From Bacillota bacterium (GTDB lineage: Bacteria > Bacillota > Clostridia > Clostridiales > Clostridiaceae), in assembly GCA_030706015.1 (NCBI GenBank), contig JAUZPI010000083.1:1-17121 (forward strand): DNA of 17,121 nucleotides, in the 5' to 3' direction. This document shows positions 1 through 6,575 of the stretch, in pieces; position 1 is the stretch's first letter, and each line of letters starts with the position of its first letter. The translations under genes and the position numbers were made by a program. Under the pieces are notes generated by a model. The model made no database searches. It was given only the letters and a program-made list of their open reading frames with translations, and was not told the DNA's origin.

Positions 1-1
1 A

Positions 2-436
2 AGAATGTCTAGATTATTAACACTTTTACTTTTGTATCAAAGTGGTTTTGAGGTTGGAAGATTTATTAGTTTAGAAAAAATTATTGAGGATAGCAAAGAA
101 ACTTACTATGAAGCACTTAATAAATCATCAATGTTATGGCATGACGGGAAAAATAATTTATATATATGGCTTGAATATTTTCTAGGTGTTATTATAAAAG
201 CATATAAGGAATTAGAGGATAGAGTAGGTTTTATTGAAAATACTAAGGGCAGTAAGAGCGAAAGAATAGAGATGGCGATAGAAGGAAAGTTAGGGTATTT
301 TACTAAAAGTGAAATAAGAACTATATGTCCAGATGTAGGAGAAGCTACTATAAATAGAGTGTTTGAAAAGCTTAAAGTTGAAGGGAAAGTAGAAGTTGTA
401 GGTAAGGGGAGAAACTCCAAGTGGAGAAAGCTGTAA
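2..436 (+). CDS. Fic-family protein, C-terminal part (5' end outside window)
   Basis: This is the C-terminal part of a Fic (filamentation induced by cAMP) protein, a family that usually transfers AMP from ATP to protein hydroxyl groups. The frame is open to the window edge, and the codon before the first ATG is Arg. The text RMSRLLTLLLL therefore fits the end of the HPFxxGNGR active-site motif, so the catalytic His lies upstream and the ATG at position 5 is internal. The next stretch (EVGRFISLEKIIEDSKETYY, then WLEYFLGVI) is the usual helical segment after the Fic core. The last 60 residues form a winged-helix-like domain (KSEIRTICPDVGEATINRVF), as in bacterial Fic proteins with a C-terminal HTH. 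The end looks complete. Identification rests on family pattern and is fairly sure; the target protein is unknown. Confidence 0.85.
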   Translation, partial: RMSRLLTLLLLYQSGFEVGRFISLEKIIEDSKETYYEALNKSSMLWHDGKNNLYIWLEYFLGVIIKAYKELEDRVGFIENTKGSKSERIEMAIEGKLGYFTKSEIRTICPDVGEATINRVFEKLKVEGKVEVVGKGRNSKWRKL

Positions 437-576
437 TAAAAGAGAAAGATACGCTAAGCACAATTGCTGTAGATATAGAAGCTGCTGATTTAATTATTAC
501 TGGTGATCATGTCTTTTGTAATGTTGTTTATTTGTGCTATTCTACGCCAGAGATGATAAGAGAGATTATTTTTTAA
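421..576 (+). pseudogene. Possible remnant of a carbamate-kinase-like gene
   Basis: An open frame begins inside the Fic gene's 3' end in another frame and runs to a stop overlapping the 3' end of the opposing phosphoesterase gene. It contains AVIKEKDTLSTIAVDIEAAD followed by LIITGDHV and, later, YSTPEMIREI. This loosely resembles the carbamate kinase / amino-acid kinase segment with AVIDKDL, then an AD-LIIxTxV strand, then an Y-G-xP loop. No ribosome binding site is visible and it covers only about 50 residues of a family of roughly 310. It may be a decayed fragment or a chance open frame; the assignment is weak. Confidence 0.2.
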
Positions 577-1414
577 ACCAATGCTCGTCAGCTTTTTCCC
601 AAATACAATCTGGGATTAGTTTCGAATTACTATAGCCATTTTTTTTAGCTAAATCATAAGCATATTTAAGAAATTCCATGTTTATATCTTTACCTTCTTT
701 TATACTTTGCAGTGTTAATTTACACCAGGTCTCACAATTTTCGTAGAGTCCGCTTAGGAAAAATAATTGTTTTAATTGATTTATATTATATTCAACTTGA
801 TGATGAGTGGCTGTCCAATGCTCTTCTTTCCAAGTTAAAACTGCATATTCAGCAAAGCCATTTTCGTTAAAAGGCACTCCCACAGAACCAGGATTAAGTA
901 TCAATTTGTTATTCACCACCTTGTTCCAGGCCTCATGGGTATGGCCGCAAATTAAAACTGATTCCTCTATAGCATTAAGAAATCCTTCAATTTTTTCAGC
1001 ATGCTCATGGGGTAAAATTTTCTCAGAGATATCAAAGGGGGAACCGTGGACTACCCTTATAGAATCCATTTTAGGAAGAGAAATACTTAGTTGCTCCGGT
1101 AACTTAGAAATATATTTAAGATTGTCTGCACATAGATTATTGTATGTCCATACTATAGCTGACATTTGTTTATATTCCTTCCATTCATCATGAAGTTCAT
1201 TATGGTATTCCATAATATATTTTTCTCTATTTCCTTGTATGACGTATGCATCAAGAGACCTGATTTTTTCTAGTACCTCATTATTTTGGGGACAATCTAT
1301 AATATGATCACCCGCAATAATAAACTTATCAACATTCAGTCCTTTAATATCATTAAGGACAGCATTTAATGCAGTTAAATTTCCATGTATATCAGCTAAA
1401 ACAGCAAGCTGCAT
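566..1414 (-). CDS. Calcineurin-like metallophosphoesterase (YfcE-like)
   Basis: Predicted 282-residue cytoplasmic dinuclear-metal phosphoesterase. All signature blocks are present in order: DIHGN (residues 8-12), GDHIID (35-40), GNRE (61-64), VVHGSP (121-126), CGHTH (156-160) and NPGSVG (174-179). These supply the metal-binding Asp, His and Asn residues. The family hydrolyses phosphodiesters or phosphomonoesters; the natural substrate cannot be read from sequence. The start chosen is the ATG at 1414, because AGGAGG lies 9 nt upstream (1424-1429). An in-frame TTG at 1432 would put that SD inside the gene. About 100 residues beyond the catalytic core (181-282) are helical and family-specific. 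It is a single gene in the opposite direction to Fic. A TATAAT-like hexamer lies upstream on the same strand (1513-1518) without a convincing -35 box. Confidence 0.88.
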   Translation of the reverse strand: MQLAVLADIHGNLTALNAVLNDIKGLNVDKFIIAGDHIIDCPQNNEVLEKIRSLDAYVIQGNREKYIMEYHNELHDEWKEYKQMSAIVWTYNNLCADNLKYISKLPEQLSISLPKMDSIRVVHGSPFDISEKILPHEHAEKIEGFLNAIEESVLICGHTHEAWNKVVNNKLILNPGSVGVPFNENGFAEYAVLTWKEEHWTATHHQVEYNINQLKQLFFLSGLYENCETWCKLTLQSIKEGKDINMEFLKYAYDLAKKNGYSNSKLIPDCIWEKADEHWFKK

Positions 1415-1892
1415 GTACAAAAACCTCCTCAAAGCCCATCTTTTTAAACTACTGTATTTATTTCTAGCATAATGTCTACTGCTATGCAGAATTTCACAAC
1501 AACAATATGTTAATTATACCATTAACTTGAGTATGGTGTAATCTATTCATAAGTCTTGTATTATACTATTATCAATTCCTTTTAGATAAGCCCTTCACAG
1601 AAGATAGGTTCTGATGGTACATCTGGATCGTTGGGTTTGTAGCCTGCATATTTGCTCTGCTTTTTTGACTCATCCTCTCTATGGATGCCTGAATATGATT
1701 TATAGTTGTTGATTTTCTTTCCTCCATAATTACCCTTACCTCCTTTCGCTAAAAGCTCTTTAAGCTGTTTTACTGCTGCCTCTGCAGTAGTAATTTTCTG
1801 ATCTTTCCAGTTATAAAGTGTTGCCTCAATATATCTCAATTTCTTAACATCATTTACAATAGCTACTTCCATAGCTTTTATCCGATGACTAC

Positions 1893-1935
1893 CAGCCGTA
1901 ATACTCACGCTTCTATAAGCGGGAGATAACGGCTG
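1893..1935. repeat. Long imperfect inverted repeat inside the insertion
   Basis: The outer arms CAGCCGT (1893-1899) and ACGGCTG (1929-1935) pair perfectly. The inner arms 1904-1912 and 1917-1925 pair with one A/G mismatch around a 4-nt loop, with short A/T-rich bulges between. On the gene strand this would fold near the 3' end of the inserted segment. Confidence 0.75.
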
Positions 1936-1955
1936 CTACGTCCCTGGATAACGAT

Positions 1956-1980
1956 TTCTAAGCGTCTTTGACGCTAAGAA
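1956..1980. repeat. Short tight inverted repeat inside the insertion
   Basis: TTCTAAGCGTC and GACGCTAAGAA face each other over a TTT loop; 10 of 11 positions pair. It contains the stop codon that ends the first half of the dnaD-like frame. There is no T-run, so it is not a typical terminator. Confidence 0.75.
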
Positions 1981-2748
1981 CTCTGTTTATGATAAGATCC
2001 TTGTTCTTATATTCTTCGTATAGGCTATGTATTCGGGTATACTCAAAAGGAGTAAGCCTATGAATGTTTAGGGTGAAGAAATCACAGATGGTGTTCAATT
2101 CACTTTCTTCTATTCCAAAGGTACTTGTACCAGTTTTAGAATGAGAGCCAGCAGGCTCCTCTATAACTTCAACTTCTTGTAAGTTAGTCTCTGTAGTATT
2201 CTCTGGTATTGCTTTGTCCAAATTAGTCTGCTCCTCTGGCCAAGTTGAACAGGATACCTCTTCAATTTGCTCAAGGCTCTGTTCAGGCTGAAGTTGGCAA
2301 AAAAAATCATAATTTATAGTGTACCATTTAGTGTTGTCCATCTTAGACTTATTAAAATTGGAGCTGCGAATAATATCTTTATCCTCCAATCTTTTAATTA
2401 TTCTCCTAATAGTACTTTCACTGAAAAAAGGGAACTGAAGTTTCCAATCTGCATAGGTGTTGTATATCCATTTAACTCCCTCAATAGTATGATGACTCTT
2501 TTCCAGCCAATACTGCATTTGCTGAAGCACTATACTTTCATTGAGCCCAATTAGCTTTGCTAATTCCACATTAAGTATTAAGGGTTTTTCGTAAAAAAGT
2601 ATGTTTTTATCCACTATAAGCACTTCCTTTTTATATAAAAATTATCTTTATGATTAAATATGCACAAAATGAAAAGTGGGACAGATTATCTATGAAATAA
2701 GATATGCTTTTGAATTTGCAAGAAAATAAAGAAGAAGAAAAGTCACAG

Positions 2749-2778
2749 TTGTGCATAAAGCTAAAATTTAGTTATACT
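2749..2778 (+). promoter_or_regulatory. Weak candidate promoter for the GNAT gene
   Basis: TATACT (2773-2778) is a good -10 hexamer. TTGTGC 18 bp upstream (2749-2754) is a poor -35. Transcription would start near 2785, just before the terminator-like hairpin at 2792-2812. Confidence 0.3.
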
Positions 2779-2791
2779 TAAAATAAGTTAT

Positions 2792-2821
2792 ACCGCTCTT
2801 TTAATGAGTGGTTGTTTTTTT
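2792..2821 (+). terminator. Terminator-like hairpin in the GNAT gene leader
   Basis: ACCGCTC and GAGTGGT form a 7-bp stem (one G-T wobble) around a 7-nt loop, followed by TG and seven Ts. No plus-strand gene lies upstream for more than 2 kb. The hairpin is therefore either an early attenuator in the leader of the downstream acetyltransferase gene or a stop for read-through transcription. No riboswitch or T-box motif is recognised in the short leader. Confidence 0.5.
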
Positions 2822-2865
2822 GATATTGTAGTTACATTATTTAGTACGAGAGGTGCATGATATTT

Positions 2866-3432
2866 ATGAGTAAAAATCCATATGAACAATTTCCCCATAT
2901 TACAGCAAATGAAATAACACTAAGAAAAATTGAAGCTTCTGACCTGGACAGCCTTTTTGAAATATATAGCAATGAAAAGCTTTTTAAGTACTCTCCTGTA
3001 ATGCTTAAAAAGAATAAAGCTACTGTTGCAAATATGATAGGGCATTTTGAAAGGGATTTTAATAAAAGAAAAGAAATTTTTCTTGGAATTTGCTTAAATA
3101 GCGAGCCTAACAACATTGTTGGTGTAGCTGAACTATTTGACTATTCTCAGGATGTAAATATGATAACAATAGGTTATAGATTGAATGATAAGTTTTGGGG
3201 TAAGGGAATTGCTACAAAAACCGTTAAGGCAGTGACTGAATTCCTTTTTAATGATATTGGCATTAACCGTATACAAGCCTATGTGATGCCAGAAAATATT
3301 AAATCGCAAAATGTATTACAAAGAAATGGTTTTGTTAAAGAGGGAATAATCAGGCAAGGATTTCATTGGAAAGGTCAAGGTATTGTTGATTTGATATTAT
3401 ATTCTTTACTAAAGTCTGACACTACAAAATAG
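2866..3432 (+). CDS. GNAT N-acetyltransferase (RimJ/RimL type)
   Basis: Predicted 188-residue acetyl-CoA-dependent N-acetyltransferase of the Acetyltransf_3 (RimJ/RimL-like) group, which acetylates amino groups of proteins or small molecules in the cytoplasm. The start of the fold is seen in EITLRKIEASDLDSLFEIYS, strand beta-4 in ITIGYRLNDKFWGKGIATKT with the GKGIA acetyl-CoA loop, and the terminal motif in NRIQAYVMPENIKSQNVLQR followed by NGFVKEG. Length is normal for the family. Two starts are possible: ATG 2857 lies only 3 nt after GAGG (2850-2853), while ATG 2866 has better spacing and gives the usual family N-terminus, so 2866 is preferred. It is a monocistronic gene behind a terminator-like leader hairpin. 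The substrate is unknown. Confidence 0.85.
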   Translation: MSKNPYEQFPHITANEITLRKIEASDLDSLFEIYSNEKLFKYSPVMLKKNKATVANMIGHFERDFNKRKEIFLGICLNSEPNNIVGVAELFDYSQDVNMITIGYRLNDKFWGKGIATKTVKAVTEFLFNDIGINRIQAYVMPENIKSQNVLQRNGFVKEGIIRQGFHWKGQGIVDLILYSLLKSDTTK

Positions 3433-3500
3433 GTTTTTCTAATATATTCTTATAAACTAATATTTTTATAAGTACAGACGGTGAATTTTTCACGGTTATA

Positions 3501-4794
3501 GTGTTTCGAGCAGTTAGCATAGAAAATTTCATAGAACTTTTCAATGAGAAGTATTATGTTGATAAATCAGAAATAATAGCTTTAATAAATGAAAAAATAT
3601 CTAGTAAGAGTAAATATATATGTATAACAAGACCGAGAAGATTTGGAAAAACTAGTGTTATTAACATGTTGGGAGCTTATTATACTAAAAGTATTGATAG
3701 TAAGGATATCTTTGATAATCTTAAAATAAGCAACAGTGAAAGTTATTTAGAAAATTTAAATAAATACAATGTAATAAGTATATCCTTTAATAAGTTATCG
3801 GATAGAGGAAATACTTATGTTGACTATATGAAGATGATAAAAGATACAATTATAAATGATATTGTTGAACAATATCCAGAAATTAACCCGGAAAAGTATT
3901 TTACAATAAGCGATATGCTGGATGCTACAAATGATAAATTTATATTTATTATTGATGAATGGGATTACATATTTAATAATAATTTATTTAAAGATAACCA
4001 AAATGATTTCCTAGAGTTTTTAAGGAATCTATTAAAGGATAGGTCATATGTGGCTTTAGCTTATATGACGGGAGTACTTCCGATAAATAAGCATTCAAGT
4101 ACATCGGCTTTAAACATGTTTGATGAGTATACTATGTTAAATGATATGCTTTATGGAAGATATTTCGGTTTTACAGAGGAAGAAGTAAAAATATTATGTC
4201 ACAAGCAAAGCAAGATTTCTTTTAGGGAAATAAGTGATTGGTATAACGGATACATAAATGAAGATGGCGATAAAATATATAATCCGCGTTCAGTAGTTAA
4301 AGCCCTTCAAAATGGAAAATGTATAAGTTATTGGACTAATACTGGAGCTATGGATGAAGTAAAAGAATATCTTAAATATAATACTATGGATGTACGTGAA
4401 GATGTAATCAAAATGGTATTAGGTTATGAGGTAGATATAATAATAAATGAAGAATTCAGAGCTGGACAAGAGCCCCCAAAAACTAAAATAGAAATATATT
4501 CAGCTATGATAATTTTAGGTTTTTTATCATATTATGATGGATATTTAAAAATACCTAATAAAGAGTTAATGAGAGAATTTGAGAAAGCTCTTCAGGATGA
4601 ATCTTTTGGTTATGTATACATTTGTTCTTGAGCTTAAAAAAGATGAAACTGTAGATACAGCAATAAAGCAGATGAAAGAAAAGGAGTATTTCCAAAAGTT
4701 TATTAAAGAGTATAAAAATGTATTATTAGTTGCAATATGTTACGATTCAAAAACGAAAAATCATAATTGTAAAATAGAAAGAATCTATTTATAG
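3501..4794 (+). pseudogene. AAA-ATPase / PD-(D/E)XK nuclease-like gene with internal deletion
   Basis: The intact family has an N-terminal AAA-ATPase-like domain and a C-terminal PD-(D/E)XK nuclease-like domain, usually 500-600 residues in total. The ATPase part is complete: ITRPRRFGKTSV (residues 42-53) is the degenerate Walker A and FIFIIDEWDYIF the Walker B (Asp152-Glu153). The frame then reads MREFEKALQDESFGY and stops at 4631. Another frame supplies TFVLELKKDETVDTAIKQMK and YFQKFIKEYKNVLLVAICYD, up to 4794. This is the family's C-terminal tail, with the ELK motif carrying catalytic-type Glu and Lys. Roughly 100 or more residues that normally lie between are missing, so a deletion with frameshift is inferred. 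The GTG start at 3501 has no clear SD. Cellular role is not established for the family. Confidence 0.8.
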
Positions 4795-4851
4795 AAGGGT
4801 TATAGGATTGCCAGTGAAAGAAGTCAAAAAATTAGTTGAATAAAATTCTTA

Positions 4852-4900
4852 AAAACACCATAAAGTCGAAAGTGGAGTCTTATGGTGTTTTTGTAATTCC
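4852..4900. repeat. 49-bp terminator-like repeat, copy 1 (left of aroA)
   Basis: AAAACACCATAA (4852-4863) pairs with TTATGGTGTTTT (4880-4891), a perfect 12-bp stem around a 16-nt loop. It is flanked by As on one side and Ts on the other, so it could terminate both strands. It matches the copy at 6400-6448 in 44 of 49 positions. It lies after the broken ATPase/nuclease gene. Confidence 0.85.
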
Positions 4901-4937
4901 TTTGGAAGACATCGGATTATTTATTTTTAAGTGATGA

Positions 4938-4963
4938 CCCTGACACTATTACTTCTGTCAAGG
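4938..4963. promoter_or_regulatory. Inverted repeat resembling a decayed MerR-type operator
   Basis: CCCTGACA (4938-4945) and TGTCAAGG (4956-4963) are inverted arms matching in 7 of 8 positions. The left side, with GTGATGAC just before it, resembles the -35 and operator half of the MerR-gene promoter at 6456-6470 (GTGTTGACTCTAACA). No good -10 hexamer follows, so it may be a remnant of a duplicated control region. Confidence 0.35.
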
Positions 4964-5003
4964 ATGATGATGCAGTCTGTCAGTTTTTAAAACTGGTGGT
5001 TAG

Positions 5004-5012
5004 TGGTATAAT
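5004..5012 (+). promoter_or_regulatory. Extended -10 promoter of aroA
   Basis: TGGTATAAT is a perfect TATAAT with an extended TGn element. The -35 region (T-rich, around 4984-4989) is weak, as is common for extended -10 promoters. It is the only clear promoter in the gene-free stretch 4795-5099, which otherwise holds the repeat hairpin, a dyad and a small palindrome (4981-4995). Confidence 0.6.
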
Positions 5013-5099
5013 AGGGTAATAAACGTCGAACTTGATGAAATATGGCTAAAAAGAAATACATATTAATAAATTTATCACCAATTGGAGGAGTTAGTTATT

Positions 5100-6389
5100 A
5101 TGAAAGAAGTCTATACAGTTAGGAAATATACTGGCAAAAAGCAAATTGAGGTAGAGGTACCTGGTTCAAAAAGTATTACAAATCGTGCCTTAATGTTAGC
5201 AGCGCTGTCAGATGGTAAATGTACCTTAAATGGGGTTTTATTTAGTGATGATTCAAGAGCTTTTTTAAGTTGTTTAATTGACCTTGGTTTTGAGGTAATA
5301 ATTGAGGAGGACAAAAAGAGAGTTACCATATACGGTCTTGCTGGTAATATTCCTAATCGTAATGCAGAAATTAATGTTAGAAGCGCAGGAACAGCAGCAA
5401 GATTTTTGACTACCATGTTAGCATTTGCAGGTGGTAATTATACTCTAAATTCCTCTGAGCAGATGAAGAAACGACCTATGGAGCCATTATTATCAATATT
5501 GAGGCAAAGTGGTGTTTCGATACATTGTCTTGAAGAAGAAGGGCACTTTCCTTTTAGGTTATCATCTAATGGGGTAACTATAGAGGAAATAGCAATTGAT
5601 ACAAATATTAGCAGTCAGTTTGCAAGTTCACTTTTAATGGCAGGAATATTATTGCCTAAAGGTTTAAGAATTCAAATGTTAGGTAATCGTGTAAAAGGAG
5701 CATATATACGTACTACTCTTAGCATGATGGAACAGTTTGGAATAAAGTTTACACAGGATGGAAGTATATATACCGTACCTAATGGCTGTCATTATAATGT
5801 TGAAACATATAATATTGAACCTGATGTATCTGGTGCCTGTTACTTTTATGCTATGGCTCCGCTGCTTGGCGCATCAGTACTTGTAAAAAATGTGCATTAT
5901 AATTCAATACAAGGTGATATTAAGTTTTTAGATGTTTTAGAACAATTAGGTTGTGTAACAGAGGATACCGAGCAAGGAATACGAGTATCTGGAGTAAATA
6001 ATGGAATATTCAATGGGATAACGATTGATATGAATAATTTTTCAGATCAGACTATGACATTAGCTGTGCTTGCTCCCTTTGCAAATTCTCCAACAACAAT
6101 TGAGAATATATCACATATTAGACATCAAGAGACTGACCGAATAAACGCTATTTTGCAGGAATTGACTAAGCTGGGAATACAATGTGAAGAAGTGAAGGAA
6201 CAAAAAGGTATTCGAATTTATCCAGGTATAATTCATCCAGAGACTATAGAAACCTACGAGGATCATAGAATGGCAATGGCATTTACACTAATTGGATTGC
6301 GTGTTGGTGGTATAAAAATATCAAATCCAAATTGTTGTGCTAAAACATTTGAAAATTATTTTAAACTTATTGATAAGATTACTGAATAA
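5100..6389 (+). CDS. aroA: 3-phosphoshikimate 1-carboxyvinyltransferase (EPSP synthase)
   Basis: This enzyme catalyses the sixth shikimate step: shikimate-3-phosphate plus phosphoenolpyruvate gives EPSP, towards chorismate and aromatic amino acids. The 429-residue length is normal. Seen motifs are PGSKSITNRA (Lys24, Ser25, Arg29), SAGTAARFLTT (95-105), KRPMEPL (124-130), SSQFASSLLMAG (171-182), NNFSDQTMTLA with Asp316, RHQETDRI (341-348, Glu344), YEDHRMAMAF (Arg390) and Lys415 near the end. These match the expected substrate-binding and catalytic positions. Start is ATG 5100, with GGAGGAG 9 nt upstream; an in-frame TTG at 5082 precedes the SD and is rejected. It stands alone, away from other aro genes and between two copies of a terminator-like repeat. 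It is probably transcribed by itself from the extended -10 promoter. Confidence 0.95.
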   Translation: MKEVYTVRKYTGKKQIEVEVPGSKSITNRALMLAALSDGKCTLNGVLFSDDSRAFLSCLIDLGFEVIIEEDKKRVTIYGLAGNIPNRNAEINVRSAGTAARFLTTMLAFAGGNYTLNSSEQMKKRPMEPLLSILRQSGVSIHCLEEEGHFPFRLSSNGVTIEEIAIDTNISSQFASSLLMAGILLPKGLRIQMLGNRVKGAYIRTTLSMMEQFGIKFTQDGSIYTVPNGCHYNVETYNIEPDVSGACYFYAMAPLLGASVLVKNVHYNSIQGDIKFLDVLEQLGCVTEDTEQGIRVSGVNNGIFNGITIDMNNFSDQTMTLAVLAPFANSPTTIENISHIRHQETDRINAILQELTKLGIQCEEVKEQKGIRIYPGIIHPETIETYEDHRMAMAFTLIGLRVGGIKISNPNCCAKTFENYFKLIDKITE

Positions 6390-6399
6390 TATTACATAG

Positions 6400-6448
6400 A
6401 AAACACCATAAAACCAAAAGTGGAGTGTTATGGTGTTTTTATAATTCC
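6400..6448. repeat. 49-bp terminator-like repeat, copy 2 (right of aroA)
   Basis: AAAACACCATAA (6400-6411) pairs with TTATGGTGTTTT (6428-6439), followed by another T. It starts 11 nt after the aroA stop codon, so it is the likely aroA terminator. It differs from the copy at 4852-4900 at only five positions, none of them in the stem. Confidence 0.85.
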
Positions 6449-6458
6449 TGTTAAAGTG

Positions 6459-6489
6459 TTGACTCTAACATTGTGTCATAGTGTAATAT
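6459..6489 (+). promoter_or_regulatory. MerR-type promoter with 19-bp spacer upstream of the tipA-like gene
   Basis: TTGACT (-35, 6459-6464) and TAATAT (-10, 6484-6489) are separated by 19 bp, the over-long spacer typical of promoters untwisted by MerR-family activators. An imperfect dyad (ACTCTAACA / TCATAGTGT, 6 of 9 pairs) covers the spacer. Autoregulation by the MerR protein encoded downstream is the natural inference. Confidence 0.7.
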
Positions 6490-6506
6490 ATAGTAAGAGG
6501 TTGATA

Positions 6507-6548
6507 ATGCTGACAAGCTCATGCCGGCAGAGTAAAAGGTGGGGTTAA
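6507..6548 (+). CDS. Possible 13-codon leader peptide before the MerR gene
   Basis: An ATG with AAGAGG 6 nt upstream opens a frame reading MLTSSCRQSKRWG, stopping 27 nt before the MerR start codon. It could be a short leader peptide for translation-linked regulation. However, the predicted transcription start (about 6496) would fall inside its SD, which weakens the case. No alternative leader structure was worked out. Confidence 0.2.
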   Translation: MLTSSCRQSKRWG

Positions 6549-6575
6549 GCTCTAAAATTAAAGCTAGGTGAAATT

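Larger units (their letters stand above)
1877..1985 (-). mobile_element. 109-bp hairpin-rich insertion in the dnaD-like gene
   Basis: The insertion is bounded by identical ATAAA pentamers on the gene strand (plus-strand TTTAT at 1877-1881 and 1986-1990). Its exact ends are therefore ambiguous within 5 bp. It contains two hairpins: an 11-bp stem with one mismatch and a 3-nt loop (1956-1980), and a long imperfect stem (1893-1935). The long stem has a 7-bp perfect outer part (CAGCCGT/ACGGCTG), a 9-bp inner part with one mismatch, and a CTAT loop. No coding capacity is visible. Subterminal hairpins without inverted terminal repeats recall ends of IS200/IS605-type elements or their internally deleted derivatives, including the guide-RNA scaffold near the right end of tnpB elements. 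That origin is inferred. What is seen is the insertion itself, since its removal restores the host frame. Confidence 0.7.
1582..2614 (-). pseudogene. Phage-type DnaD-domain replication protein, interrupted by a 109-bp insertion
   Basis: Two frames together form one DnaD-type replication initiation protein, as found in Firmicute prophages and plasmids. The N-terminal half has the phage winged-helix motif (EKPLILNVELAKLIGLNESI, VLQQMQYWLEK, WIYNTYADWKLQFPFFSEST), then an acidic Gln/Glu-rich linker. The DnaD/DnaB_2 domain starts near IEESELNTICDFF and runs to YEEYKNKDLII, where the frame drifts into a stop at 1958-1960. The second half (KAMEVAIVNDVKKLRYIEAT, LYNWKDQKITT) continues the same domain in another frame from about 1880. 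Removing 109 bp between two ATAAA copies joins LII directly to KAMEV and gives one 307-residue frame. The preferred start is the GTG at 2614, which has AAGGAAG 8 nt upstream; the GTG at 2623 overlaps that SD. No other phage genes are visible nearby, so it looks like a stranded prophage or plasmid relic. Confidence 0.85.

Noticed and set aside
106..420. Minus-strand frame of 104 codons opposite Fic
   Set aside because: It is the complement of a clear Fic coding region, is rich in Ser/Leu/Ile, and has no family match or SD.
807..1193. Plus-strand frame of 128 codons opposite the metallophosphoesterase
   Set aside because: The minus-strand frame carries all phosphoesterase motifs; this one is a shadow without a start signal.
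3449..3495. Small inverted repeats (CTTATAA/TTATAAG and GTGAA/TTCAC) before the ATPase gene
   Set aside because: They are short, AT-rich and lack a T-run; they could easily occur by chance in this sequence.
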